From Siphonodentalium dalli (lineage: Eukaryota > Mollusca > Scaphopoda > Gadilida > Siphonodentaliidae), in the NCBI GenBank assembly GCA_032622095.1, contig CP136068.1:15231729-15295728 (forward strand): DNA of 64,000 nt, in the 5' to 3' direction. The notes under the pieces are model-generated. The model saw nothing but the letters and a program-made list of their open reading frames with translations. It was not told the origin of the DNA and made no database searches. Every line of letters begins with the position of its first letter. The stretch's first letter is position 1. Shown here one piece after another: positions 1 through 9,814 of the stretch. Both the position numbers and the translations under genes were made by a program.

Positions 1-560
1 TTCTTCACCTCGTTTCAGTGTAATGATATGTTGCAAGGTGTTACGAAATGTAACCGGTACGTGTTGCAAATAATATAAAGTCCTCATAAGAAAACCGCAG
101 CATATTTTTAAAACTCACATCCATGCCGCGATATGTTACAAAGTGGTACGAAGCATTACGTAAATGATTTCTGAGATCCACAGATACCGCTCATAGACAG
201 TTACAAATGATATAAAGTCCCTATGGGTGTGAGAAAACCGCAGTACCGTATATTTTATCAAGTCATCCAAGTGTAGCAATAAGTTATGTTACAAAGTTTT
301 ACGAAGTGTTATGTTATGTAATTTCTGAGATCCAAAGAGACCGCTCATTGATGGGTGTATGCAAATGATGTAATGTCCTTGTGAGAAAACCGAGGATATT
401 TCTTCAACTAGTCTCAGTGTAGTTACGAAGGTGTGTGTGATTTACATGTATGATATTCCACAGATCGATGTACCGCCCGTTAGAATGCAAAGAAATGAAT
501 TGACAAGTTGCGGAACATTTTGTGATTTCTGAGATTCCTCAGAAACTGGTCATATTCATG
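1..560. repeat. Degenerate tandem repeat, period about 140-155 bp
   Basis: The phrase 'ataaagtcc' followed by 'gagaaaaccgca' recurs near 75, 212 and 369. It comes with recurring 'tttctgagatcca', 'accgctcat' and 'ttacgaag' blocks. About three and a half diverged copies. No coding potential seen. Probably an intron of the modular gene, or sequence just upstream of it. Confidence 0.6.
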
Positions 561-906
561 TGGATACAAGTTTGTTTAAATAATCACTTTGAATTTGACC
601 AAATACATTAGTTTTTTATGAATATATCATCTTGAAATTTCTTAAATACCATGATAGTTTATTCTTCTGAAAACTTGTTTGTGTACACTAACTGTGGAGC
701 AAAAAATCGAAATAGAAAAATATTTGGCTCAATGCCGACAGATAGGAGAATTCCTATAAGAAAATTTTGACTAAACTTATTGATTATGGCCTCTTCATGA
801 GTCCTAGTTGACATATGGAGACTAAATGTATTCCAAAATTCTGCTAATAATGTTTAATTTTCCTCCAGCGATGGCAAAGTTTATTAATTTTGGTTTCGTC
901 CTTGAC

Positions 907-974
<68 letters not shown>

Positions 975-1188
975 TTCGGGAAAAAAACCACTCGATCTAT
1001 CAATCGATCGATATTATTTTGATGGAAACAGGGCGAGACTGTTTTCGGCTCAAGTCGTCACAGATCATATTCGGACAGTGACTCTGTTTCGGTCCGTTAT
1101 TTGAGAACATATAGTTCCTTGCTTCAACGGTCTTTCAAGGGCGAAAATGTTTTTCAAATAAATATTTAACCATTAATGTTAGAACTAT
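561..1188. repeat. Non-coding stretch with an (AT)n microsatellite at about 913-971
   Basis: AT-rich sequence without an ORF that looks coding. The only structure is a pure AT dinucleotide run of about 59 bp at 913-971. It produces a spurious Tyr-Ile repeat when translated. Confidence 0.9.
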
Positions 1189-1335
1189 AAGGAACAATCT
1201 CGGTTTCTTAAATTAATTACACAGTCTAAGGGCATATGCCGAATAACAAACTCTTATAAATCTCTTTATAGGTTTGTGATTCGGCATATGCCTTTAGACT
1301 GTGTAATTACATTAGGAAACCGAGATTATTCCTTA
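1189..1335. repeat. Long imperfect inverted repeat (foldback)
   Basis: Left arm 1189-1251 and right arm 1272-1335 are near-perfect reverse complements of about 63 nt. They share 'ggcatatgccgaat', 'acacagtcta' and 'ctcggtttc'. The loop is about 20 nt. The transcript would form a long hairpin. Most likely a MITE or foldback remnant; no target duplication was recognised. Confidence 0.8.
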
Positions 1336-2020
1336 AATAAATGGGAATGAACAAATGCATTTATTCTTAATAAAATACAATAATACTTCGAAGGAATAAA
1401 AACAAAGTAATTCGAAAACAAAAACAAAAGAGCAAACAAATGTAATAACGAAACAAGTGCTATATCAAAATGTACGAACAAGAACAGTAATACGAAAACA
1501 CATAGAATCAACAAGAAATTAAAAAATAACAACAGAAAAGAACAAATGTAACAAACTCAAGTACATGCACAAGGTCGATGCAAAATGGAGCTCATGTGTG
1601 GCTAATATATATAGACTGTAATGTATATTATATGTCACTTACTGCCCACATATGAATTATCATTGGTGTTAATGTTGACGAGCTTTAGCAATAGTAAACC
1701 TATACGACGTGTTTATGGCTGTAGACAAATTGGCAGATTGATTGTGTATTTGTACAATATTTACAAACAGAATGCTGACAGTGAAATATTCAGAAATAAA
1801 CATGATTATATTGTACAGCACAATACAATTACGAGCGGTTCAACATGTACTCCAACTGTTTGTTGCTGTTTCATTATATGTACAATGCTTACTGAATGTG
1901 GAACATTTAACCTTTGTTTGGCAATTATGTCACCCGTTGATGTAGCATGCCTGTAGGTTAGCGAAACTGCGCTGCTAATACACTGTGTTAATCAACCTAT
2001 CAGTTTATGTTTTCATACAG
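1336..2020. other. Non-coding sequence and intron before exon A1
   Basis: 1336-1800 shows nothing recognisable. From about 1800 the sequence matches the other introns that precede an A exon: 'tgcttactgaatgtggaacattt', then the 'tgatggcacccgt' and 'gtaacatgcctgtaa' equivalents. It ends in the acceptor 'tttcatacag'. Confidence 0.6.
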
Positions 2021-2148
2021 TCCAATAGCTCCAAGCAACTCCGAGACTGTGAATGGTGATCAGACTGAACAAGATCACGATTACCTCGAACTGTTAGATA
2101 GTGGTGACGTGGGTTCTGGAATGGTGTATACAGCCAGCAGATCTATCG
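2021..2148 (+). CDS. Exon A1, divergent copy of the tyrosine-motif exon
   Basis: Acceptor 'tttcatacag' and donor 'atcg|gtgaga' flank 128 nt (1 + 42 codons + 1). The length keeps the same phases as the 140-nt copies. It opens with Pro-Ile-Ala-Pro-Ser, but the first tyrosine motif of the other copies (STYETL) is replaced by SNSETV. The second tyrosine is kept as DYLEL, still YxxL. A third lies in VYTAS near the end. The shorter length comes from loss of four codons. It is the most diverged A exon, so it is either the oldest copy or under different constraint. Reading S-P-I needs two bases from an upstream exon outside the window. Confidence 0.75.
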
Positions 2149-2800
2149 GTGAGAATTTACTGTTGTACTACTAATTTACTGCTGATCTACTGGTGATTAT
2201 TTACTGTCGTACTACACATCATACTTTGGGAATGTATTGCTGTACTAAAAAGCCAGTGATAATTTAGTATCGGTATACCGATATACCGGCTAAAATTTGC
2301 CGAGAATACCAATCCACTAGTGCTAATTTATTATATACCGATATACCCGTAATAATTTGCTGGGAATACCAATCTACCAACGATAATGTATTATCGGTAT
2401 TCCGATATATCGGTTATAATTTGCTGGGAATACCAATTTACTAGTGATAATTTATTATCGGTATACCGATCTACGGTTTTATTTCGCTGTGAGTACCAAT
2501 CTACAGGTGAGAGTTTATTGTCATAAAACAAATCTTCTTGTGAGAATCTATTGTAGTACTACCAACCTACTAGGTAAGTCTGGTATTGTACTACATATTT
2601 ACGGCTATAATATAATGTTTTACTACAAATTTATCGGTAATTATCTTTCTAGAGAACGACCGTTGAAAAGCTGTTTCTTTCTATAAATGTACCGTTGACA
2701 ATGTTCTGTGTGTATTACACATCTACTGCTGAGAATTTGCTGTTTATTCTACACATATACTGCTGATAATTTACAGTCTAATTACAAATCTCACTGCTAA
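2149..2800 (+). repeat. Intron after A1: degenerate splice-site-like minisatellite
   Basis: Units of roughly 30-35 bp of the form (a)caaatctac-yggtRaKaatttactgtcgtac repeat with heavy divergence. A variant stretch at about 2255-2480 carries 'ggtataccgatatacc' words. The unit resembles the end of exon A plus its 5' splice site. Confidence 0.65.
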
Positions 2801-3487
2801 CGTTTTTCCTGCATTGCCGTGTTCAATAATCCTAATGTTTGTTGTTACTTTTGCAAAACGAACTTTTGGATGAACATATTTATTTTACCTCGTCTAGCTG
2901 AATGCAGTGTAGGGGCAGGAGGTATAGTATATATGGGTGATGGCATAATCTGCCACCCCAGTAAAAAACAGGCACTAAAGTGATGCCAAACACTGCGGTT
3001 GTGTGATTAATGGAAATGGAGAACACAAATATTGCACAAAGCACTGCTCAAAGTAGATATTTTTTACGAATATTACTCCAAATTTACAACACCATAGTTT
3101 TATATATTTATTAAAAGCAATGGGTATCAATGAGGAGAATATTTTCCTTAGTTTATCGCCGTTTGTTGCTTGTAAATGTAAATATGTACAATTGAGCGTA
3201 GTCCTGACGGTGTTTTATATGAAGTTCTGTAGTCGACTTTTACGATATTTTGAGCGATGTTTGTGGATTGCTACATCCCCACGGTTGGCATTGCGCCTGA
3301 GTACTAGTAATTCATCAGTTTCACGCACCCGAACAAGTCCATAATATGTCTTCAATGAAACAAAAATCAAACAGTAACCAAACACTAATAACTTGGTAAA
3401 ACGCATATATTATTTGATTAGAGCATTTAACACTATTATTATTTACTTGGACTTATATTAAATGTTAAGAAAAACGTTATTTTGCAG
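2801..3487. other. Intron between A1 and B1
   Basis: No coding signal. It ends in 'cgttattttgcag', the same acceptor context as the other B exons ('acgttattttgtag' before B4 and B5). Confidence 0.6.
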
Positions 3488-3512
3488 CAAGTCATCGGAG
3501 CCTTCCTGTCAT
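3488..3512 (+). CDS. Micro-exon B1 (25 nt)
   Basis: Acceptor 'ttttgcag' and donor 'gtgagtaa' enclose 25 nt. Joined to the single G left by A1 it reads A-S-H-R-S-L-P-V and leaves two bases (AT) for the next A exon. The same 25-nt exon recurs at 5117, 6604, 22170 and 27312 with conserved L-P-V. The repeated conservation of frame, length and both splice sites is the main evidence that it is real. Such a short exon would be missed by ORF-based gene finding. Confidence 0.75.
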
Positions 3513-4266
3513 GTGAGTAACAATACAATGTATCGCGATTCGTAGTTTAAGCTGTTACAGAGTTAGTTCCAAATACTAATATCGAATGTTTACATAACCC
3601 ATCTGGTCTACAATAAACCAGGTGCTCATACTTGCCTGTTATTTGTTCACAAAATCACGAATGTTTTTGGTGAGGTAGCAAAATATCACAGATGAATTCG
3701 TGCTTAGCCCAAGTGATCAAGTAAATAATCTTGCGTTATTAGGGATTTGGTACACCAAATAAAATTCACCCGAAGTCACATATTGTTAACCAATAATTTT
3801 GCTATTGGAAAGTGGAACCCTCACTTTGATCGTTTTTCAAAGGTTTATTTTGAAATATATCCTGCTTTGGTGGCTTTCGTTCACATTACCATCTCGCACG
3901 AAGTGTAGTTAATCAAATTGTGCATCAGATACGAACGTTTATTATAAATACAGCACTACTAAATTATTCGGAGATTTGCACATGGCCAACTGTGTATTTC
4001 GTCAGCTGTCAGTCAATGCTAATTTCGGATGGCAAGATAGCTATCTCGTAACTATTGTTGAACAATGGAAATTCAATTAGGGTAAAACATATACTCCAAT
4101 GATTTGTTCACGTGTCACTATGTTAACAATGCTTACGGAATGTGAAATATTTAACTTTTGTTTTGAAAATGATGGCACCCGTTAAGGTAACATGCAACTC
4201 TTAACACGAGTTGTAGTTTAGCGAAACTGTGCTGGTAATCAACCCATTGGTTTACTTTCCATACAG
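3513..4266. other. Intron between B1 and A2 (repeated intron type)
   Basis: Intron sequence homologous to the other B-to-A introns. Shared phrases are 'aaatatcac..atgaa', 'gtcacatattgttaaccaataa', 'aaaggtttattt..aaatat' and 'tgcttacggaatgtgaa'. It ends in a 'ttccatacag' acceptor. No other feature seen. Confidence 0.7.
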
Positions 4267-4406
4267 TCCAATAGATCCAAGCACTTACGAGACATTGCAT
4301 ACTGAGCAGACTGCCACAGACAAAACATACTGTGGACTGGATGGCGTCGTGGTGGAGATTGATAACGTCAGGGCTGCATACATGTATACTGACTGCAAAT
4401 CTCTGG
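4267..4406 (+). CDS. Exon A2, ITAM-like tyrosine-motif exon
   Basis: 140 nt (1 + 46 codons + 1) between 'ccatacag' and 'gtgagaat'. It encodes Pro-Ile-Asp-Pro, then STYETL, ten residues, then TYCGLDG, and later AAYMYTDCKSL. The two YxxL boxes ten residues apart fit the loose ITAM pattern (YxxL/I, 6-12 residues, YxxL/I). S at -2 of the first Tyr also fits the ITIM form (S/I/V/L)xYxx(L/I/V). Known family behaviour: such motifs, once phosphorylated by Src-family kinases, bind SH2 domains of Syk/ZAP-70-like kinases or SHP phosphatases. For this protein that is inference. Confidence 0.85.
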
Positions 4407-4860
4407 GTGAGAATTTTCTGTCGTACTACACATTTACTGCTGACAATTTTCTCTCATACAACAAATCTACCGGTATTGATTTATTGTTGTATTAGAAATC
4501 TACCGACAATAATTTACTTTCGTAATACAAATCAATCCATGGTAATTTAATGTCGGACTACTAGTGTTTATTTATGGTCGATATACAAATTTACCTGTAA
4601 GACTTTGATGTTGTATTTCACTTCTACCGGTAAGAATCTGCAGTCGCACTGCAGTGCGACCATTGACATTTTACCGTCGTGCTACAAATCTACTGTCGGA
4701 CTACCAACCTACAAAATGTATGGTCGTAATACAAATCTACTGGTAGGATGTTGATGTTGTACCACATTTCTACCGGTAAGAATTTAATTTTGTACTACTA
4801 ATCTACCAGTAAGAATCTACAGTCTTACTATATGGGTACCGTTGAAAATTCACTGTTCTA
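4407..4860 (+). repeat. Intron after A2: minisatellite rich in decoy 5' splice sites
   Basis: About a dozen diverged units. Several carry a consensus-like donor in the place of the true one: 'cctgtaagactt', 'ccggtaagaatctg', 'ccggtaagaattt', 'ccagtaagaatct'. The phrase 'caaatctac(t/c)ggt' copies the exon end 'caaatctctgggt'. A small palindrome 'gcagtcgcactgcagtgcgac' lies near 4640-4660. Confidence 0.7.
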
Positions 4861-5116
4861 CAAATGTCATTGCCCACGTTATTTTGCATGACAGTGTTCA
4901 ATAAAGCTGAACGCCGTCGTTATTATTGCAAAACGAATTTTTGGCCGAACATAATTTTTACGATAATGAATAACTAATTATATAATAATAATAAAACCAA
5001 TAATAAAAAATAGTTAAACATTAAACACTTGATAGGAAGGCAGTTAGGTATATGTATTAATACAGATATCATTATTGTTATTCACATTGACTTATTTTAG
5101 AAGTTGTGTTTTGTAG

Positions 5117-5141
5117 GAAATCTTCAGAGCCTTCCTGTCAC
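5117..5141 (+). CDS. Micro-exon B2 (25 nt)
   Basis: 25 nt between 'tttgtag' and 'gtgagtac'. With the G left by A2 it reads G-N-L-Q-S-L-P-V and leaves AC. The T that starts A3 then makes Thr, giving the junction LPVT-PIDP. Same phase and length as B1 and B3-B5. Confidence 0.8.
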
Positions 5142-5870
5142 GTGAGTACCAATGTCATATATCGTACCAAACAAGAATACCGAATGTATATATATAACCA
5201 ACGTTTTCTACACTAGACTCGCTGTATATAATTGCCTATTATTTGTTCACGAATTCACGCAGATCTGTGGCAAGGTAGTAAAATATCACTGATGAATATT
5301 ATATTAACATTTACATAGCCCGTGTGTCAAAGTAAATCCTAAACCGTGGTTGGTCAACTGTCAATTAGGAAATTAATTGTACCAATCAAAACACGCCCGA
5401 TGTCACAGTAATGTTATAATGTATCTGGAATCGTCAGACAGGTCAATTTTCATAGGTTTATTTCAAAATATACCTTGTTTCGGTTCCTTTATTCACATTA
5501 GCATATCGCTCAAATCACAGTTGTGCAGACAGTGCACCATTTACAAACATTTATTCAAAATATATCATTATTAAAATTTCAGTAGGTATGTGCACAACCA
5601 ACTTTGTAGTTCGTCATATTTCAGTCAATTTTGTCTACTATAGAACAATGGCAAGCCAATTGCGAACGTTCCAACATCATATTCCAATTGTTTGTATACG
5701 TTTCACTATGAATGATATCATGTACAGTGCTTAATGAATGTGGAACATTGTAACCTTGTTTTGGGAATGATGGCACCCATGGAAGTAACATGCCTGTAAC
5801 CGTGAACATGAATTGTACCCATTGATAAACTGCTCTGTTAATCAAACTGTTGGCCTATGTTTTCATACAG
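5142..5870. other. Intron between B2 and A3 (repeated intron type)
   Basis: Homologous to the other B-to-A introns ('ggttggtcaactgtcaattagg', 'acacgcccgatgtcaca', 'ggcacccatggaagtaacatg'). It ends in 'tttcatacag'. An ORF on the minus strand here is chance. Confidence 0.7.
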
Positions 5871-6010
5871 TCCAATAGACCCAAGCACATACGAGACATT
5901 GCATATTGAGCAGACGAACGGCGATCAACAATACTGTGGGCTTGATGGCATCGTATTAGACAGCAGTAACGCCCAGGCTGCATACATAGCTGCTGACAGC
6001 AAACGTATCG
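5871..6010 (+). CDS. Exon A3, ITAM-like tyrosine-motif exon
   Basis: 140 nt between 'tttcatacag' and 'gtgagaat'. STYETL and QYCGLDG are present with the same ten-residue spacing. The distal tyrosine box is altered: AAYIAADSKRI instead of AAYMYxDCKSL, so one tyrosine and the cysteine are lost. Phases are as in the other copies. The end 'cgtatcg|gtgag' is like A1 rather than A2. Confidence 0.85.
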
Positions 6011-6310
6011 GTGAGAATTATTGACTGTCACGATAATTTACTGTCCTATCCTACAAATGTACTACTGATATACTACAAATATAATGCTGTCGTATTCTAC
6101 AAACCTACTTCTGATAATTTACTGTTCATATATTACAAATGTACTGCTGATAATTTACTATGCTATTCTAAAATTTACTGCTGAGAATTTACTGTCCTAT
6201 ACTAAAATGTACTGCTGAGTATTTACTGTCCTATACTAAAATGTACTGCTGAGAATTTACTGTCCTATACTATAACTCTGCTGTTGAGAATTGGCTGTCG
6301 TATTAACCAT
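6011..6310 (+). repeat. Intron after A3: regular minisatellite
   Basis: Here the unit is more uniform: 'gagaatttactgtcctata' then 'ctaaaatgtactgct' repeats about five times at 6150-6280. This is a local homogenised variant of the post-A repeat. Confidence 0.75.
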
Positions 6311-6603
6311 CTCCAATTCCCGCTGCCCACGTTTTTTGTCGTGTTCAATATTGCGAATCATCGTCATTATATATAGGATGAAGAACTAAATGTATTGTAT
6401 TAGCTGACAGTTAGCTTGCGATACCTATCTGTAAACTTGTTAGGTCCATTGGCAATCAGACAGTAATAAAACATTAATGAAACAATAATCACACATGCAT
6501 CACACATTAATCAAACACTAATCAAACAATAATACAACATTGGTCATTGCATATATCACTGTTTTTATTCACATCGACTAATTTTTTAAATTGTAATTTG
6601 TAG

Positions 6604-6628
6604 CAAATCTTCGGAGGCTTCCTGTCAG
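6604..6628 (+). CDS. Micro-exon B3 (25 nt)
   Basis: 25 nt between 'ttgtag' and 'gtgagtac'. It reads A-N-L-R-R-L-P-V and leaves AG, completing Ser with the T of A4. The exon it must join, A4, lies 12.6 kb downstream because of the insertions described below. Confidence 0.8.
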
Positions 6629-6962
6629 GTGAGTACCAATATCATAGATCTATTCAAACAAGAATATCAAATGCTCATATAACCCATGTAATGTGACCAT
6701 ACGCCAGCGTAATTAATGTGTCACGTGAATACGTATATTTATATATATCTAAACAAGAATACCAAATGCTCATATAACACACCAAAAATGTGACCAGATT
6801 TGGTTCTTAATTAACGAACCAAATCTGAACCACATGTTGTCAGTTTGGTGATACACCCACTTAAATGCTTATTTCAGTCATCTTTATCTAAAAGAAATTT
6901 AGACCACGTCTACGTATGAGAAGCCAATAAGAGCACAATAATCATGGATAACGTGTTAATAT
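6629..6962. repeat. Intron start after B3, with short duplication and perfect hairpin
   Basis: A stretch of about 50 bp ('aacaagaatatcaaatgctc..') is repeated about 100 bp later at 6748. At 6795-6827 a perfect 12-bp stem (CAGATTTGGTTC / GAACCAAATCTG) closes a 9-nt loop. No coding signal. Confidence 0.7.
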
Positions 6963-7504
6963 CAGGGGGGGGGGGGGGTCGGAAAAAATTTCAGGCACGT
7001 ATGGCATTTTTTCCCTTTCGATCATTTTTTGTACCCACCCACCCCCACCGCCAAATTATTTTCCGTTTTCGGCTTTTTTTTCCGACCATTTTTTGACACC
7101 CACCCCCTTTTAACACTAAAACAGATATTTGCGGGGGGAAATTCACTGTAAACAGCTGTATATGAAATTTTGTGCATACTATTTATCATGGATGTTAACA
7201 TGGACATGTAAATAGGAATGAGTCATTTTGAGGTCATTCGGCCAAAAAAACATGGCTGCCAGCGGCCATCTTGGATTTCAAAATTTGCAACAAAATACAA
7301 CACGATAACTGCCTGCAGTCAGTTTACAGTTATAATTACATTATTTCTCTCATTCAAAGTGGTTTTGAAGTCCAACTCATTGCCAAACACTAAAAAACAA
7401 GCAGGACATTTTTTTTTTAGTTGCGGAAAAAATTGCTTGTTGGTGGCTTTGATCACCCACCCACCCCGGCATACGTGCCGGAAATTTTTTTTCACCCCCC
7501 CCTG
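6963..7504. mobile_element. Non-autonomous TIR element (hAT-like), 542 bp
   Basis: Ends are inverted: left CAGGGG.. with 'aaaaaatttcaggcacgtatg', right 'catacgtgccggaaatttttt' with ..CCCCTG. It is flanked by TTAATAT on both sides (6956-6962 and 7505-7511), a 7-bp perfect duplication. CAGGG termini and a 7-8 bp duplication fit hAT elements. It encodes no transposase. G and C homopolymers at the ends may carry assembly or read errors. Confidence 0.75.
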
Positions 7505-7511
7505 TTAATAT

Positions 7512-8028
7512 AGACAATTTTTCCGTGGTTCGCGTGTGCTTTCGGGTTTCTTTTGTGTTAAATTTTCTCAGGATATATATACATGTAGCTTGTAACTGAA
7601 TGCTTTCTATTAACTGAAAATTTGCGTTTCCTTATAACTCTGGAAGATCAGGTTTTCTCGAGACACATGAGATCAGCTTTCGTAAACTTGAAAAGTAAAT
7701 GGTATTATGTAATGGCAACATGCATGCAAGCATTACACAAACTTTATATTTAAATGGATCGTGCAACAATATAGCTGGAAATAATGGACACGGCTATATT
7801 GTATCAGTTGGTTGGCAATATAGTCCAACAAATTAGACTAATGTTTAATTCATTGAACTTAATATTATATTTGTGTCGCTTTATGAAATGACGTTCGTGA
7901 AAGTGAAGCACAGCAGGGGACGACAACATTATACAGGCTATGACTAACGTATGATCTACGATTTCTCATACACATTAATGAATCTGTCACAGCTGAAATC
8001 AAACAGTCCCTGCCGGTGTGACTAATTA
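7512..8028. other. Unassigned intron or insertion sequence
   Basis: About 500 bp with no recognised gene or repeat. It contains the left flank of the satellite block. Confidence 0.5.
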
Positions 8029-9180
8029 CCGCCCGGGACCGCCCGGGGACCGCCCGGGACCGCCCGGGCGGCCCCACGGGACCGTGGACACAATATATCG
8101 ACGGTATAACATAGCGACATGCCACATGAGGGCAACATAGAAAAAATTACTCGCTCGCTCGTCTCCGGCCGGTCATATTAACCCCACAAATGCCGATATT
8201 GGCTAAAAGAGCCTGGGTGATTACTTGTGTCTTCGTGTGTTTTCAGACAGATTATTTTGGTGATTCTCGGTAGTGCAATTCACCTGAGTGTGAATTCCAT
8301 GTATTGACTCGTTGACGCGTCCACGGCCAATGTTATTAACCCCTCAAATTCTAGTAAAATAGTGTATAAACAAAAGAACCTTGGAACCGCCCGGGTGGAC
8401 CCATGGGCCCGTGGACACTATATATCGACGTTATAACATAGCGACATACCCCACGAGGTCAACCTAGAAAATGTTACTCGCTCGCTCGACCCCGGCCGGT
8501 GTTATTAACCCCTCAAAATCCGACAAAATGGTATATAAACAAAAAGAACATTGGGACCGCCCGGGTGGCCCCACGTGCCCGTGGACACTATATATCGACG
8601 TTATAACGTAGCGACATACCACATGAGGTCAACCTAGAAAATTTTACTCGCTCGCTCGACCCCGGCCGGTGTTATTAACCCCTCAAAAACGTCAAAATGG
8701 TATATAAACAAAAAGAACATTGGGACCGCCCGGGACCGCCCGGGACCGCCCGGTGGCCCCATGTGGCCGTGGACACAATATCTCGACGTTATACCATAGC
8801 GACATACCCCACGAGGTCAACCTAAAAAATGTTACTCGCCCGCTCGACCCCGGCCGGTGTTATTAACCCCTCAAAATCCGATAAAATGGTATCTAAACAA
8901 AAAAAATTATGATCGCCCGGGCGGCCCCATTGGCCCGTGCACACTATGCATCGACGTTATAACGTGGCGACATACCCCACGATGTCAACCTAGAAAATCT
9001 TACTCGCTCACTCGACTCCGGTCGGTATTATTAACCCCTAAAAATCCAATATTGGCTAAGAGGGCACGGACAGCTCGGTGTCTTCTTTTGATTTCGGACA
9101 GCATATTTTGATGATGCATGGTAGTGCAATACCACCTGTTAGTGACTTCCAGATATTGACTCGCTGACGCGTCAACACAA
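8029..9180 (+). repeat. Satellite block 1, about 170-bp monomers
   Basis: Five monomers in plus orientation, marked by gtggacac (gtgcacac in the last) near 8094, 8411, 8581, 8769 and 8938. Each holds a GC-rich start (accgcccggg repeated one to four times), 'atcgacgttataac', 'ctcgctcgctcga' and 'gttattaacccctcaaaa', then an AT-rich end. Length varies with the number of the internal 10-bp unit. A 135-bp accessory segment ('ccgatattggctaaaagagc') interrupts it at 8190-8325 and recurs at 9045-9175. Confidence 0.85.
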
Positions 9181-9814
9181 AATCCCGCAAAATACCGTAT
9201 CACCATAAATATTCGGCTCTACATGATCGTAAATATCGCAATTTTCTTGAATGTTTTCAATAAAAATTAATACTTTACACCTATAATTTTTATATTTGGA
9301 CACGAGCGGGTGTAATTGTGTTGATTTCGACAGCAACTGCTTGTCTGAAGAGAGCCGCGGCAGTTGTTTGAATGTGTTGATATCAATTAGCAGTAAAACG
9401 GTATCGCAATTGTTATGTTGTATACATTAACCACTTCACAATAATCAGAAGACATATTGGCGGATTTAAACCGAAACTTTGTTTTCATAACACTTGGGGA
9501 AGACGAACAGGTAATCTGGTGACAACAGTGGAGATTTGCGATGAGGTTTCCGTGTTTTTATTGCAATCGAAAATGGTCGTAATCCCAAAATCTTCTTGGT
9601 GCTAGACAATAACGATCAAGATGACGAAGAGAGTACTTGTGATATTGGAAACCCGTGTACTTAATTTGCTTACCGACGAATCACACGATATTACGTTATG
9701 GGGTAGATTATATATAATCGTGTGTGAATTAAAAATAAAATATAATTTTAAATATCTTAAAATCATGCGACCACGTATTCGATTCACGATTCCATCCATG
9801 GTGCTGTATCCGTG
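9181..9814. other. Unique spacer between the inverted satellite blocks
   Basis: About 630 bp of AT-rich sequence with no gene. If the two blocks are the arms of a foldback element, this is its loop or interior. Confidence 0.5.

Noticed and set aside
890-1081. ORF with a long Tyr-Ile repeat
   Set aside because: It is translation of the (AT)n microsatellite. The same applies to the ORFs at 49264-49488.
4229-4495. Continuous ORFs over exons A2, A4, A5 and A6 taken as short independent genes
   Set aside because: The conserved part stops exactly at the splice sites. The extensions read intron minisatellite.
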